DNA from: UBA7985 sp002690455
GTDB taxonomy: Bacteria > Pseudomonadota > Alphaproteobacteria > UBA7985
Assembly (NCBI GenBank): GCA_965662775.1
Contig: CBFIIW010000002.1
Location: forward strand, 62,001 to 126,000
Length of the DNA stretch: 64,000 bases
Direction: 5' to 3'
The translations under genes and the position numbers were made by a program. The first letter of the stretch is position 1; every line of letters begins with the position of its first letter. Shown piece after piece: positions 16,814 to 25,905 of this stretch. Below the pieces are notes generated by a model. It saw only the letters and a list, made by a program, of their open reading frames with translations, did not search any database and was not told where the DNA came from.

Positions 16814-19684
16814 CTAGTCCTCAGTCGGTGCCGGCCCTTCGCCAGCTGTTGGTGGGGCGTCCCCCCCGTCTTGGGTGTTATCGCCCTCATCCGAGGCATC
16901 TAACTCATCTGTTTCATCGGAGCCTGGGTCGTCCAGCCGCGCGACAGATACGATTTGCTCGCCCTCCGCAACCCGGAAAACGAAAACGCCGCGCGTGGTT
17001 CGTCCCGCAATCCTGATTTCATCGACCGAGGTCCGGATCAACGTACCGCCATCGGTCACCAGCATCAGTTGGTCCCCGTCCTGAACCGCAAAACTGGCGG
17101 CCAGTTGCGCGCTCGCCCCGCCCGCGCGGCTGACGTCGATTGCGGCAACGCCCTGATTGCCACGGCCCATCGCGCGGAATTCGTAGGCACTGGTCCGCTT
17201 ACCCAGCCCGTCTTTGCTCAGCGTCAGGATGAACTGCTCGGCTGCAGCCAGCTGCGCCAGTCGTTCTTCAGAGAGCAGCCCGCCGCCACCGACATCGGTG
17301 CCGCTGGCGCCTTCTTCTTCCGCCCTGCGCATGGCGTTGGCGTGGCGCACGTAGGCGTCTCGTTCTTCAGCCGTTGCGTCCACGTGGTTCAGGATCGCCA
17401 TGGAAATCACCCGATCTCCACTCTCCAGCCGCATACCGCGCACGCCGGTGGAGTCCCGCCCCGCGAAGACGCGCACGTCCGTAACCGGGAAACGGATGCT
17501 CTTGCCGCGCTGCCCCGCAAGGAGAACGTCTTGATGCTCAGTGCAGATGGCGACATTGACGAGGCTGTCGCCGTCGTCGAGTTTCATGGCAATCTTGCCG
17601 TTGGATTTGACGGAAACAAAATCGCTAAGCCGGTTGCGCCGGACCCCGCCGCTGGCGGTGGAGAACATGACGAACTGGTCTTCGGCCTGATCCTCGTTCT
17701 CGGGCAAGGGCAGGAATGCGGTGATAGTTTCACCGGGTTCAAGCGGAAGAATATTGACCATAGCCTTCCCGCGAGCCTGTGGGGTGCCCTCGGGCAGGCG
17801 ATAGACCTTGAGCTTGTAGACCATGCCACGTGACGAGAAGAACAGCACCGGCGTGTGGGTGTTACAAACCATGACTTGGGCGACGAAATCCTCGTCTCGT
17901 GTCGACATGCCTGAGCGACCCTTGCCACCGCGCCGCTGAGCGCGATAGGTATCCAGCGCCACGCGCTTGACATAGCCCCCGTGGGAAACGGTTACCACCA
18001 TCTCTTCACGCGGGATCAGATCCTCGATGTCGTAGTCGGCTTCGTGTTCCTCGATCGAAGTCCTGCGTTCGTCGCCAAACTCCTCGGCAACAGCCAGCAT
18101 TTCTTCGCGCACCAGTCTCATGCGCATATCGCGGTTGGACAGGATTTCGAGATATTCTTTGATCTTGCCTGCGAGTTCTTCGAGCTCTTTAGCGATCTTG
18201 TCGCGTTCTAGACCGGTCAGGCGCGAGAGTTGCAGTGCAAGGATGCCACGCGCCTGATCTTCAGACAGGCGGTAGGTTCCGCTGCCACTCACCCCACGGC
18301 CCGGTTCGTCCAGAAGCTCAATCAGCGGTCGAATGTCTTCGGCAGGCCATGGTCGTTCCATGAGCTGAGCCCGCGCCTGGGCCGGATCGACAGCCCTGCG
18401 GATCAGGTTAATGACGTCGTCGATATTGGCCACCGCAACTGCGAGACCGACAAGCACGTGAGCCCGCTCACGTGCCTTACCCAACTCAAAGGCCATTCGC
18501 CGGGTAACGACTTCTTCGCGGAAATCGACAAAGGCGGAAATGATCTGCTTCAGGTTCAGCATCTCAGGCCGACCGCCGTTGATCGCGAGAATGTTGCAGC
18601 CAAAGGAGGACTGCAGCGGCGTGTGCCGGTAAAGCTGGTTCAGCACCACGTCGGCTTGATGGTCACGCTTAACCTCGATCACCACACGCATGCCGTGGCG
18701 GTCAGATTCATCATTGGAGCTGGCAACGCCTTCAACGACTTTATCCTTGGCGAGCTGGACGATGCGTTCGACCAAGCGTGCCTTGTTCACCTGATACGGT
18801 AGCTCAGTGACCACGATGGTCTCGCGGTCCTTGCGGTTTTCCTCAATATGGGTCTTGGCCCGGATCACCACTGAACCGCGTCCCGTATGGTAGGCGTCAT
18901 GGATGCCGCGGCGGCCCAGGATCATGGCGCCGGTCGGAAAGTCAGGACCGGGGATGTGCGCCATTAAGTCGTCGATGGTCAGCCCGGGATTGTCGATGTA
19001 GGCGGCACAGGCGTTGATGACTTCGTTCAGGTTGTGCGGCGGAATATTGGTTGCCATGCCCACGGCAATGCCACCCGCACCATTGACCAACAAGTTGGGA
19101 TAAGGCGCAGGCAGAACCTGCGGTTCCTGGCGGCTTTCGTCGTAGTTCGGTTGGAAGTCGACCGTATTCTTGTCGATGTCGTCCAGCAGGCCTGAGCCAA
19201 GCTTGGACAGCCGTGCTTCGGTATAGCGATAGGCGGCGGGCGGATCACCGTCCATAGAGCCGAAGTTACCCTGGCCGTCGATCAGCATGGCGCGCAAAGA
19301 GAACGGCTGCGCCATCCTTACCATGGCGTCGTAGATCGCGCCGTCACCGTGAGGGTGGTAGCCACCCATAACTTCACCAACGAGGTTGGCCGATTTTCGG
19401 TAGGCGCGGTTCCATTCATACCCGCCGGTCTTGGCGGTGTATAGGATGCGGCGGTGAACGGGTTTTAAGCCATCGCGGACATCGGGCAGGGCCCGTGAGA
19501 CGATGACCGACATGGCATAGTCCAGATAGGACTTGCGCATTTCTGAGACCAGCGAGACGGGCGCAATATCATCAGGCAGCGCGTCGAGGGCTGCGCCATC
19601 GCCATCACCCCCATCGTAGCGGTCCCCATCACCATCGAAGCCAGCTTCGGTTTCGGGGGGAAGATCATCTTCACTGTCGGACAC
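16814..19684 (-). CDS. gyrA: DNA gyrase subunit A
   Basis: GyrA breaks and rejoins DNA in the gyrase tetramer that introduces negative supercoils. The 956-residue protein has the winged-helix region with HPHGDGAIYD, the catalytic tyrosine in AAYRYTEARL, and a C-terminal beta-pinwheel with the GyrA box QRRGGKG, which separates it from ParC. An acidic, glycine-rich N-terminal extension of about 30 residues precedes the conserved start. The residue matching E. coli Ser83 is glycine (Gly115). The start is GTG with GGAG 6 bp upstream. coaD follows after 17 bp. Confidence 0.97.
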   Translation of the reverse strand: MSDSEDDLPPETEAGFDGDGDRYDGGDGDGAALDALPDDIAPVSLVSEMRKSYLDYAMSVIVSRALPDVRDGLKPVHRRILYTAKTGGYEWNRAYRKSANLVGEVMGGYHPHGDGAIYDAMVRMAQPFSLRAMLIDGQGNFGSMDGDPPAAYRYTEARLSKLGSGLLDDIDKNTVDFQPNYDESRQEPQVLPAPYPNLLVNGAGGIAVGMATNIPPHNLNEVINACAAYIDNPGLTIDDLMAHIPGPDFPTGAMILGRRGIHDAYHTGRGSVVIRAKTHIEENRKDRETIVVTELPYQVNKARLVERIVQLAKDKVVEGVASSNDESDRHGMRVVIEVKRDHQADVVLNQLYRHTPLQSSFGCNILAINGGRPEMLNLKQIISAFVDFREEVVTRRMAFELGKARERAHVLVGLAVAVANIDDVINLIRRAVDPAQARAQLMERPWPAEDIRPLIELLDEPGRGVSGSGTYRLSEDQARGILALQLSRLTGLERDKIAKELEELAGKIKEYLEILSNRDMRMRLVREEMLAVAEEFGDERRTSIEEHEADYDIEDLIPREEMVVTVSHGGYVKRVALDTYRAQRRGGKGRSGMSTRDEDFVAQVMVCNTHTPVLFFSSRGMVYKLKVYRLPEGTPQARGKAMVNILPLEPGETITAFLPLPENEDQAEDQFVMFSTASGGVRRNRLSDFVSVKSNGKIAMKLDDGDSLVNVAICTEHQDVLLAGQRGKSIRFPVTDVRVFAGRDSTGVRGMRLESGDRVISMAILNHVDATAEERDAYVRHANAMRRAEEEGASGTDVGGGGLLSEERLAQLAAAEQFILTLSKDGLGKRTSAYEFRAMGRGNQGVAAIDVSRAGGASAQLAASFAVQDGDQLMLVTDGGTLIRTSVDEIRIAGRTTRGVFVFRVAEGEQIVSVARLDDPGSDETDELDASDEGDNTQDGGDAPPTAGEGPAPTED

Positions 19685-19870
19685 ACTTTACTCCGGGGCA
19701 GGAATCCGTCCGTTTTTGGGGTCCGGATCGCAGGGCTGTCGGACAGCGGACAAGCCGCTACAGACAGCCCGAAAAAGGCTCGGCGCACCTTAAAAAATTA
19801 TGCGTCTACTGGCAAGGAAAACCGCGATAAATCAAGCCGTTTAGCGCTGGTTTTTAGACCCCCGTTCGGA

Positions 19871-20413
19871 TCAGAACGGGATATCGTCGTCGAAGTCTCC
19901 ACCGCCGCCGGAACTGCCGCTGCCAAAGCTGCTGCTACCTCCCGACGAGCCACTGCCGAAGCTGTCGCCGCCGCCGCCGCCGGACCCGCCGTTACCGCCG
20001 CCAAATCCGCCACCCGACCCGCCGCTTCCGCCGCCAAAATCACTGCCGCCGCCGCCGCCGCCATCTCCACGGCCGCCGATCATCTGCAACTCGCCGCGGT
20101 ATTGCCCCAGAACAACCTCTGTCGTGTATTTGTCGTTGCCTTCTTGATCCTGCCATTTGCGGGTCTGCAGCTGACCTTCGATATAAACCTGCCGCCCTCG
20201 CTGCAGATAGCGTTCGGCTACGTCGGCGAGGCGTTCGTTAAAAATCACCACTCGGTGCCATTCAGTTTTCTCACGCTGCTCACCTGTTGCCCGGTCACGC
20301 CACCGCTCTGACGTTGCAATTGAAAGCTGAACAACCTTGCTGCCATTGCTCGTTGTGCGCACTTCCGGGTCGCGGCCGAGGTTACCAACCAGAATTACTT
20401 TGTTCACACTCAT
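19871..20413 (-). CDS. ssb: Single-stranded DNA-binding protein
   Basis: SSB coats single-stranded DNA in replication, repair and recombination. The first 110 residues form the OB fold (VNKVILVGNLGRDPEVR, then WHRVVIFNERLA and YIEGQLQTRKW). A glycine/serine-rich linker follows (residues about 115-170) and the protein ends in DDDIPF, the tip that recruits partner proteins. Length of 180 residues is normal for alphaproteobacteria. A perfect GTTC-N7-GTTC repeat lies 88 bp upstream. Confidence 0.97.
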   Translation of the reverse strand: MSVNKVILVGNLGRDPEVRTTSNGSKVVQLSIATSERWRDRATGEQREKTEWHRVVIFNERLADVAERYLQRGRQVYIEGQLQTRKWQDQEGNDKYTTEVVLGQYRGELQMIGGRGDGGGGGGSDFGGGSGGSGGGFGGGNGGSGGGGGDSFGSGSSGGSSSFGSGSSGGGGDFDDDIPF

Positions 20414-20500
20414 TGTCGGGGCTTTCGTAAAATTGTTATACGCCGTTGCTACCGGCTAAACCGTTCCGGAGCAATAACAGCGCTTGTGCATAACCTGCAA

Positions 20501-20515
20501 GAACATTAAATGAAC
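20501..20515 (-). promoter_or_regulatory. LexA (SOS) box between ssb and a HAD gene
   Basis: On the plus strand GAAC at 20501 and GAAC at 20512 are separated by 7 bases; read in the ssb direction this is GTTC-N7-GTTC. It lies 88 bp before ssb and about 30 bp before the divergent HAD gene, so it could act on either or both. Confidence 0.65.
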
Positions 20516-20544
20516 AAACGCATAAAAACAGAAGGGGTTCAGTC

Positions 20545-21255
20545 ATGGATATGTCGGGGGTCAAAGGCCTGCTTTTTGACAAGGATGGCACGCTGCTCGA
20601 CCTGCATGCTACCTGGGGGATGGTCCTGAACGACATGATCTGGTTTACCGCTGGGGAGGGCGAGCAACGGCTCGCTGAAGACCTCGCCCATATCGGCGGC
20701 TACGACCTTGAAACAAAACGTTTCACACCTGACAGCCAGCTCGCTCAGGGAGACTGGGGCTCGATCTTCGAAGCCTGGCAACAGCGGCTCGGACCGGAAA
20801 AGGGCAAGCGCCTGTTCCAGTTCCTCGACGAGTTGCGGGAAGGCAAGCGCCGCCGTGCCTCCGTGGCGCTGGGAGAGATCCGGCCAACGATCAAGCGACT
20901 GGTCGACGCCGGACTGGCGATCGGTATTGCGACCAATGATGCCGAGGGCCCGGCGCGCCGGGATATGGAGCACATCGATATCGCTGATCTGTGCCGGGTG
21001 ATCTATGGCCATGACAGTCATGGGGCTAAGCCCGGTGTGGAGATGATGACTGCCTTTTGCGCTGAAACCGGGCTACAGCCCGGGGAGGTCACAATGGTCG
21101 GGGATACAATGACCGATCTGCGTTTTGCCAGAAATGCTGGCGCGCACTCCTGTATCGGCATTGTCGATCCCAGTTATGCCGATCAACGCTTTGTCGAGGG
21201 TGTGGACGCGCAGGTTGAGCACGTCAACGCCATTCCAGCGCTGCTCGGGCTCTAA
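20545..21255 (+). CDS. HAD-family phosphatase (phosphoglycolate phosphatase-like)
   Basis: This 236-residue soluble protein has HAD superfamily motifs: LLFDKDGTLLD with nucleophile Asp12 and Asp14, ATND, the Lys of GAKPG, and MVGDTMTDLRFARNAG. The helical cap inserted after motif I fits phosphoglycolate phosphatase-like members, but the substrate is not certain. The ATG at 20545 has GAAGGGG upstream. It is divergent from ssb and its last bases overlap the convergent gene at 21252 by 4 bp. Confidence 0.85.
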   Translation: MDMSGVKGLLFDKDGTLLDLHATWGMVLNDMIWFTAGEGEQRLAEDLAHIGGYDLETKRFTPDSQLAQGDWGSIFEAWQQRLGPEKGKRLFQFLDELREGKRRRASVALGEIRPTIKRLVDAGLAIGIATNDAEGPARRDMEHIDIADLCRVIYGHDSHGAKPGVEMMTAFCAETGLQPGEVTMVGDTMTDLRFARNAGAHSCIGIVDPSYADQRFVEGVDAQVEHVNAIPALLGL

Positions 21256-22697
21256 CCAGCGCTGTCGCTGGCGTCGATGATGCTGACCCGACTGCTCTGT
21301 GCACCCACCCACGTCTGAAGGGTAATGACCCAGCGTTCGTGCAGTTCGTCACTTTCCAGCGCATTGCGCCAGGCACGCACAGCCAAATCAGTATTGCCGC
21401 GTGCTTCTTCGAGCAGTCCTTCGACCACCCGCAGTTCGGGGGGAATGCCGTGCAGGTGCTTCATGTACATGGCGATATCTTCGTCGAGCACGATATTGAT
21501 GTGTCCCAGTCCGGTGAAGCTATCGAGGTAGAGTACCTGACGGATCTCGGCGACAATTTCTTCCAGTGTGAAGGCTGAGCGAAGAGCCTCACCATTTTTC
21601 CGCTGCTCTGTCGCCAGATAGGAGCCTGAGAGAATGGCATTGTAGAAGTCGGTGACGTTCGCGCTTTCTCGCCGGAACCCACAGCGCTGGGACTGCCGGA
21701 ACCAGGCCTGCTTGCGCGCGGAGCGCCGGGAGTCGGCGAACTGCCCACACAGCAGCAGCGTCCAACTGGCGAAGCGCACGTCGGTGCTGGCAGCCTCGGC
21801 CTGCGCCGTCAGTCTTGAGTTCTGCAGCAGGCGGTCACGCACACCCTGCAGCAGTCCCTGACAATGCGCTGCGCGGGCGGTCGGGCTTTCAAGGAACAGC
21901 AGCTTGGTGATGTTATAAGGGCGGGCTGCGTCATAGCGGGACTGCAGCCGGGCGGCCAGATCGTCACGTCCCAGTCGCATGGCGGCGGTGATCGGCCAGT
22001 CCAGGAAGTCGGAATCGAAAGCCGTTTCCGCGAAGGGAATGAAGCTTTCCAGATCGCCAACCAGAAATTCAGCTTTTGGATACCAGTTTTCGGCCAGACC
22101 CGGCGGCGCCAGGCCAAGCGGCATGAGTGCCTGCCCGAACCAGAGGCTGGCGTAGTACTGGTCTTCGATCCCCATATATTGCGTTATAAAATCGATCAGC
22201 GACTGTATTTCTTCGCGGGCAATCAGGTCGGCAGGGACGGCCGAAATCGAGAGTTTGCCCCCTTCCTCATTCATGCGTGAGAAGGCGACGGCAGCCCGGA
22301 CGATGTCCGAAACCGCCGTGAGCATGGCGATATCATCCTTATTGCTGGTCATGATTTCTAGCAGCTGGTTAACCAGATCTGTGCGGTACCATGTCCCGCA
22401 GAGCCGCAGCTCTTCTTGTAGGTCGCGGGCCGCTCGGATGCTGTCCCAGTCGTTGGTCCAGTCTTCAGCTTTCTCAGCGCTAGCGGTGAAGGTCAGCATC
22501 ATGTCGAGGAATACCCGCCGATAGGGATCCTGGGGATCGAAGGCCTGGGCTGCTGCGCGGTTGGCCTGTGCGAGGACCGCCAGGCTCAACATCAGCGACA
22601 TCAGGGCGAATATCACCCATCGGAGCGGGGGCCAGCGATGCCGACTTGTGATCTTTGCCGTCGTCGTGCTGGTCGTGATTGTCAACAGGTCATCCAT
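21252..22697 (-). CDS. Unrecognised secreted protein of the MoxR/vWA operon
   Basis: I do not recognise this 481-residue protein. Residues 26-51 form a hydrophobic segment ending in AQANRAAAQA, a likely signal peptide or anchor after a basic N-terminus. The rest is helical, rich in Leu, Ala and Arg, resembling solenoid repeats, and has paired cysteines that could form disulfides in the periplasm (for example LRLCGTWYR and LLLCGQF). It starts 4 bp after the 1067-residue vWA gene with GGAGG 9 bp upstream, so it is the last gene of the operon and probably works with those proteins. Confidence 0.7.
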   Translation of the reverse strand: MDDLLTITTSTTTAKITSRHRWPPLRWVIFALMSLMLSLAVLAQANRAAAQAFDPQDPYRRVFLDMMLTFTASAEKAEDWTNDWDSIRAARDLQEELRLCGTWYRTDLVNQLLEIMTSNKDDIAMLTAVSDIVRAAVAFSRMNEEGGKLSISAVPADLIAREEIQSLIDFITQYMGIEDQYYASLWFGQALMPLGLAPPGLAENWYPKAEFLVGDLESFIPFAETAFDSDFLDWPITAAMRLGRDDLAARLQSRYDAARPYNITKLLFLESPTARAAHCQGLLQGVRDRLLQNSRLTAQAEAASTDVRFASWTLLLCGQFADSRRSARKQAWFRQSQRCGFRRESANVTDFYNAILSGSYLATEQRKNGEALRSAFTLEEIVAEIRQVLYLDSFTGLGHINIVLDEDIAMYMKHLHGIPPELRVVEGLLEEARGNTDLAVRAWRNALESDELHERWVITLQTWVGAQSSRVSIIDASDSAG

Positions 22698-22701
22698 AGA
22701 G

Positions 22702-25700
22702 TCAGGCCTCCGCCTCTGCGAGGTATTCCCGGATCAGATAATCCGCGATCAGCGCCATCAGCATGAGCACCACCAGTGCCCAGGTCAGATCCCAGACGCG
22801 CTCTCTTGTGCCGGTCTGATCGAGCTGCACCAGACCCTGCGGCACGACAAGATTGTTCGCATCGAGCACGCTGCCGCCGCTTGCCAGCGCTAAGGCTCGC
22901 AGCGACGCCATATCTGCGCCTCGGTCCAGCGCCAGTGGTTCGGTCTGACGGTGGAGCAGGGCGGGACGAATCACGCCCGATTTCTCAAACGACCGTGCGC
23001 GGCCCTGCCGGTCTGTGCCTTGGCCAGTGATTCGCAACACAAAGGCTTCAGGCAGGTCTCGGATCGGGCCAAAGTCGCCAAGCCATTGCCGTTCTGCCCC
23101 GGTCAGCTCAAACCGCGCCAAGGGCTCGCTTTGTTGCGCTGCTGAGGTTGAGGTGCCCGGACCATCGTTCGAAACACGAGTGGTCTGTGGTTCAGCTCCA
23201 TCAGCCCCTTCGGCTTCAGCTTCGGCTTCGGCTTCGGCTTCGGGCTCGGCATTTTCGGTGTTGAGGGAGAAAATCTCAGCCACAAAGGCAGTGGGCGCAA
23301 AGGGGTCAATCGACTGATGATCCAGCGAAAGCAGCACATGATTTCGGTCATCACGGGTAAGCTCCAGCCCGACTGCATCCCGAGGGTCGGTGCGCGTGGC
23401 CCAGGCAAAGGCCCTAGCCAGAGCGACTTGAAAAATAGCGTTGTCTGAGAGGCTGCCTTCCGCACCGCCGTCACGCAATGACGTGCCCAACACCGATACC
23501 CGACCCCCCAGTGCTGCGCGCTCGATCAGGCCTTCGGCAGTGCTTTGCGGGCTACGGGTTAGTACCCAATCCGTCCATAGTGCAAGATCAAGCGGCCGAC
23601 CTTCATCGGGTTGGTAGCCGGGTTGGCCCAAAATGAAGCGTGCCCCATCGCGGGCGGAGAGGATCGAGTAGCCGTTTATAGCCCCGACGCCGTAGTCTTG
23701 AACCGGCAGGCCGTCGAAGAAACGATGACGCTGGTTGAAGTTCGGGTCGTCGATTTGTTCATCCTTGTAGGTGGTCATGCGGCGTGCCAGTTGGCCAATG
23801 GGGATGGTGAACTGGTCGAGGTAGGCATAGCCACCGCCTGCCTGCGCAACGTTGAACAGACTGTTGAAGCCCTCTGAGGCAATGCCAAAGCGCTGGCGCA
23901 GGGTCGCATCTCGGCTGTTCAACACCGTATAGGCATCAGGTAGAGAGCCTTCGCCGTAAGCCATGGCAATACCATTGATGATAAAGTCATCTTCGCTGTT
24001 CAGCCGACTGGCCAGCGAGGGCGCAGTATCGCGCTGGAAGACGCCGTCTTCGTCGACTTTCCAAGAAAGGTAAGCGCCCAGATCCGGGTCCGCACCGTCA
24101 CTGACAATGAGCACGCGGCGTTCATCCGGCAGGTCCAGCCCGGCTTCCTGTGCCATGATCAGCGACCGGCGTGTCTCGGCGAGTGCATTGTACATGGCCA
24201 GTCCCTCGGGCTGAAGTCCCAGCTGCCGACGCCGTTCGAATTCCTCGCCCAGCAGGCCCAGCGCGTCCCGCAGCTGAGCTTCAAGCGCCTCAACACCTTC
24301 ATAGGTATCCAAGGGTACCAACTCGTGTACCTCGTCGGAAAAGCCGAACACGCGCACCAGCGAGCCTTCAGACAGCGGGGCGAAGCTTTCCACGATGTAG
24401 CTGACGGCGCGGTCGAGCGTTTCAGGCTTGTAGAAAAGCGATGCGGAGACATCAAGCACCCCGACGGCCAGGATCTTGGGGTCACCGGAAGAGCCCTTGG
24501 GATCGACGTTGACCGGCAGCACCCGGGCGATCGGGGTTGCCGCGAGGCCTTTGACGCCAAAGGTTTCATCCCCGCCTGCGATAAACAGTCCACCACCGCG
24601 CTGTACGAAATCTTCGATCTCACCCAGCAGCACTTGTTGGCTCAGTCCGTTGCCAATCTGACCGGGTGCGATGTCGGTCATGATGATTAGGTCGAAGTCA
24701 AAGAAATCGAGCGGCTCGCTGGCATCGACACCGGTACGGCGCGGCAGGTCATCCGGCGTCACGCGTTCTAAGTCCCAGTTGAGCTCTTCCATTACCGTGT
24801 CGATCAGCGCGATGGGCTGCTGTCCGCCATCGAGCCAAAGTACGCGCGGAATGGCCATCGCCGGCACGATCCGGGACTGAAGGTTGTCAGGCAGCGCGGG
24901 TTTGGCAAACCGGGCCTGTGGCACTGGTTCAGGGTCTTCATCCAGCACCAGCGTCATCTGCACGAAGGCGCCCTCGGCTTCCTGCTCCAGCACCAGAGGT
25001 GAGCACGACACTGTGTCCACGCCTTCGGCCAGGATGATAGCTGCCGTCCCTGCCGGATCGCCGTCCAGACAGGTAAAGCGAAAGAGGTCTTGCACCGCGT
25101 CACCCTGCAGCGCGCCGAGGTAGGCAACCCGCTGCTCGGGCTGTGATTTAATGGCGAGATCCACCGGCAGGGCAACCAGCCGGTTTGCAAGATCACCCTG
25201 GCGCAGCAGAGACAGGTTCTGGGGCTCGCCGATGATGAAGCGCGGGCTGTCAGGACGGTCAAGGCGGAAGGCTGGATCTCCGTTTTGCGGCACCACCAGT
25301 ACGGGCACTTCGCCACCGGCAAGAAGTTGCAAGACCTGCGTAATCTGGTCACTGTCTTCAGCGCCCTGCCGCGTGCTCAGGCCGTCAGTCATCAGTAGGA
25401 TCACCTGCGCCGGCGAGCCTGCGCCCGCAGCCAGCGTTTCAGCGATGATCGCCGACAGGTCGGTTGCCGCACCACGCAGGCTGCGCACGGTATCGACGCC
25501 ATTGGCGAAACGGTCCAGTGCCTGCGAGCCTTCTGCAAATACGCGTTTGTAGACGTCTGCATCGACCCCAAGGCCCTGAACAATCTCGTCGGTCAGACTG
25601 TCCGCGCGCGCCAGATAATCGCCCACGCCCGGTGCATCGGCCTGCACAAGGCTTTCTGAGACATCAAGCAGAACGTCGATCCGTGCTTTAGTCTGCAGCG

Positions 25701-25905
25701 GTACGGTCTGCCGGAACTGGGTCAGCCCCAGCCATAGCACCGCCATCAGGCCGACCACGAGCCCGCGCAAAATCAGCGACAACACCAGCACTGAGGTACG
25801 TTGGTTGCGAGAAACGCCGCTTAAGCGATCAAGGCCGCGCCGCAGCAGCGGCGCCAGCCAGAACAGCAGCCCCGCAAGGAGCAGTCCCAGGATTGTCAGA
25901 CTCAT
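22702..25905 (-). CDS. Membrane protein with two von Willebrand factor A domains and a GATase-like domain
   Basis: This 1067-residue protein has two N-terminal transmembrane helices (about 5-20 and 40-62), one at the C-terminus (about 1040-1055), and a large extracytoplasmic part. A first vWA-like domain starts with the MIDAS-type DVSES near residue 79; a Rossmann-like glutamine-amidotransferase-fold region follows (RVLWLDGG, then FDLIIMTDIAPG and GGGLFIAGG); a second vWA has DVSAS near residue 490. A run of Glu-Ala repeats lies near residue 890. Its ATG overlaps the previous stop. Related proteins occur in Bat-type operons; its action is unknown, perhaps a metal-dependent scaffold in the envelope. 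Confidence 0.8.
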   Translation of the reverse strand: MSLTILGLLLAGLLFWLAPLLRRGLDRLSGVSRNQRTSVLVLSLILRGLVVGLMAVLWLGLTQFRQTVPLQTKARIDVLLDVSESLVQADAPGVGDYLARADSLTDEIVQGLGVDADVYKRVFAEGSQALDRFANGVDTVRSLRGAATDLSAIIAETLAAGAGSPAQVILLMTDGLSTRQGAEDSDQITQVLQLLAGGEVPVLVVPQNGDPAFRLDRPDSPRFIIGEPQNLSLLRQGDLANRLVALPVDLAIKSQPEQRVAYLGALQGDAVQDLFRFTCLDGDPAGTAAIILAEGVDTVSCSPLVLEQEAEGAFVQMTLVLDEDPEPVPQARFAKPALPDNLQSRIVPAMAIPRVLWLDGGQQPIALIDTVMEELNWDLERVTPDDLPRRTGVDASEPLDFFDFDLIIMTDIAPGQIGNGLSQQVLLGEIEDFVQRGGGLFIAGGDETFGVKGLAATPIARVLPVNVDPKGSSGDPKILAVGVLDVSASLFYKPETLDRAVSYIVESFAPLSEGSLVRVFGFSDEVHELVPLDTYEGVEALEAQLRDALGLLGEEFERRRQLGLQPEGLAMYNALAETRRSLIMAQEAGLDLPDERRVLIVSDGADPDLGAYLSWKVDEDGVFQRDTAPSLASRLNSEDDFIINGIAMAYGEGSLPDAYTVLNSRDATLRQRFGIASEGFNSLFNVAQAGGGYAYLDQFTIPIGQLARRMTTYKDEQIDDPNFNQRHRFFDGLPVQDYGVGAINGYSILSARDGARFILGQPGYQPDEGRPLDLALWTDWVLTRSPQSTAEGLIERAALGGRVSVLGTSLRDGGAEGSLSDNAIFQVALARAFAWATRTDPRDAVGLELTRDDRNHVLLSLDHQSIDPFAPTAFVAEIFSLNTENAEPEAEAEAEAEAEGADGAEPQTTRVSNDGPGTSTSAAQQSEPLARFELTGAERQWLGDFGPIRDLPEAFVLRITGQGTDRQGRARSFEKSGVIRPALLHRQTEPLALDRGADMASLRALALASGGSVLDANNLVVPQGLVQLDQTGTRERVWDLTWALVVLMLMALIADYLIREYLAEAEA
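23208..23243 (-). repeat. Hexanucleotide repeat coding for Glu-Ala
   Basis: Six copies of CTTCGG (one CTTCAG) on the plus strand encode alternating Glu and Ala on the minus strand, in the linker before the C-terminal domain of the 1067-residue protein. Because the unit is six bases, copy changes would alter linker length without shifting the frame. Confidence 0.8.

Noticed and set aside
16955..17833. A 292-codon open frame antisense to gyrA
   Set aside because: It lies wholly inside gyrA and has no recognisable motif.
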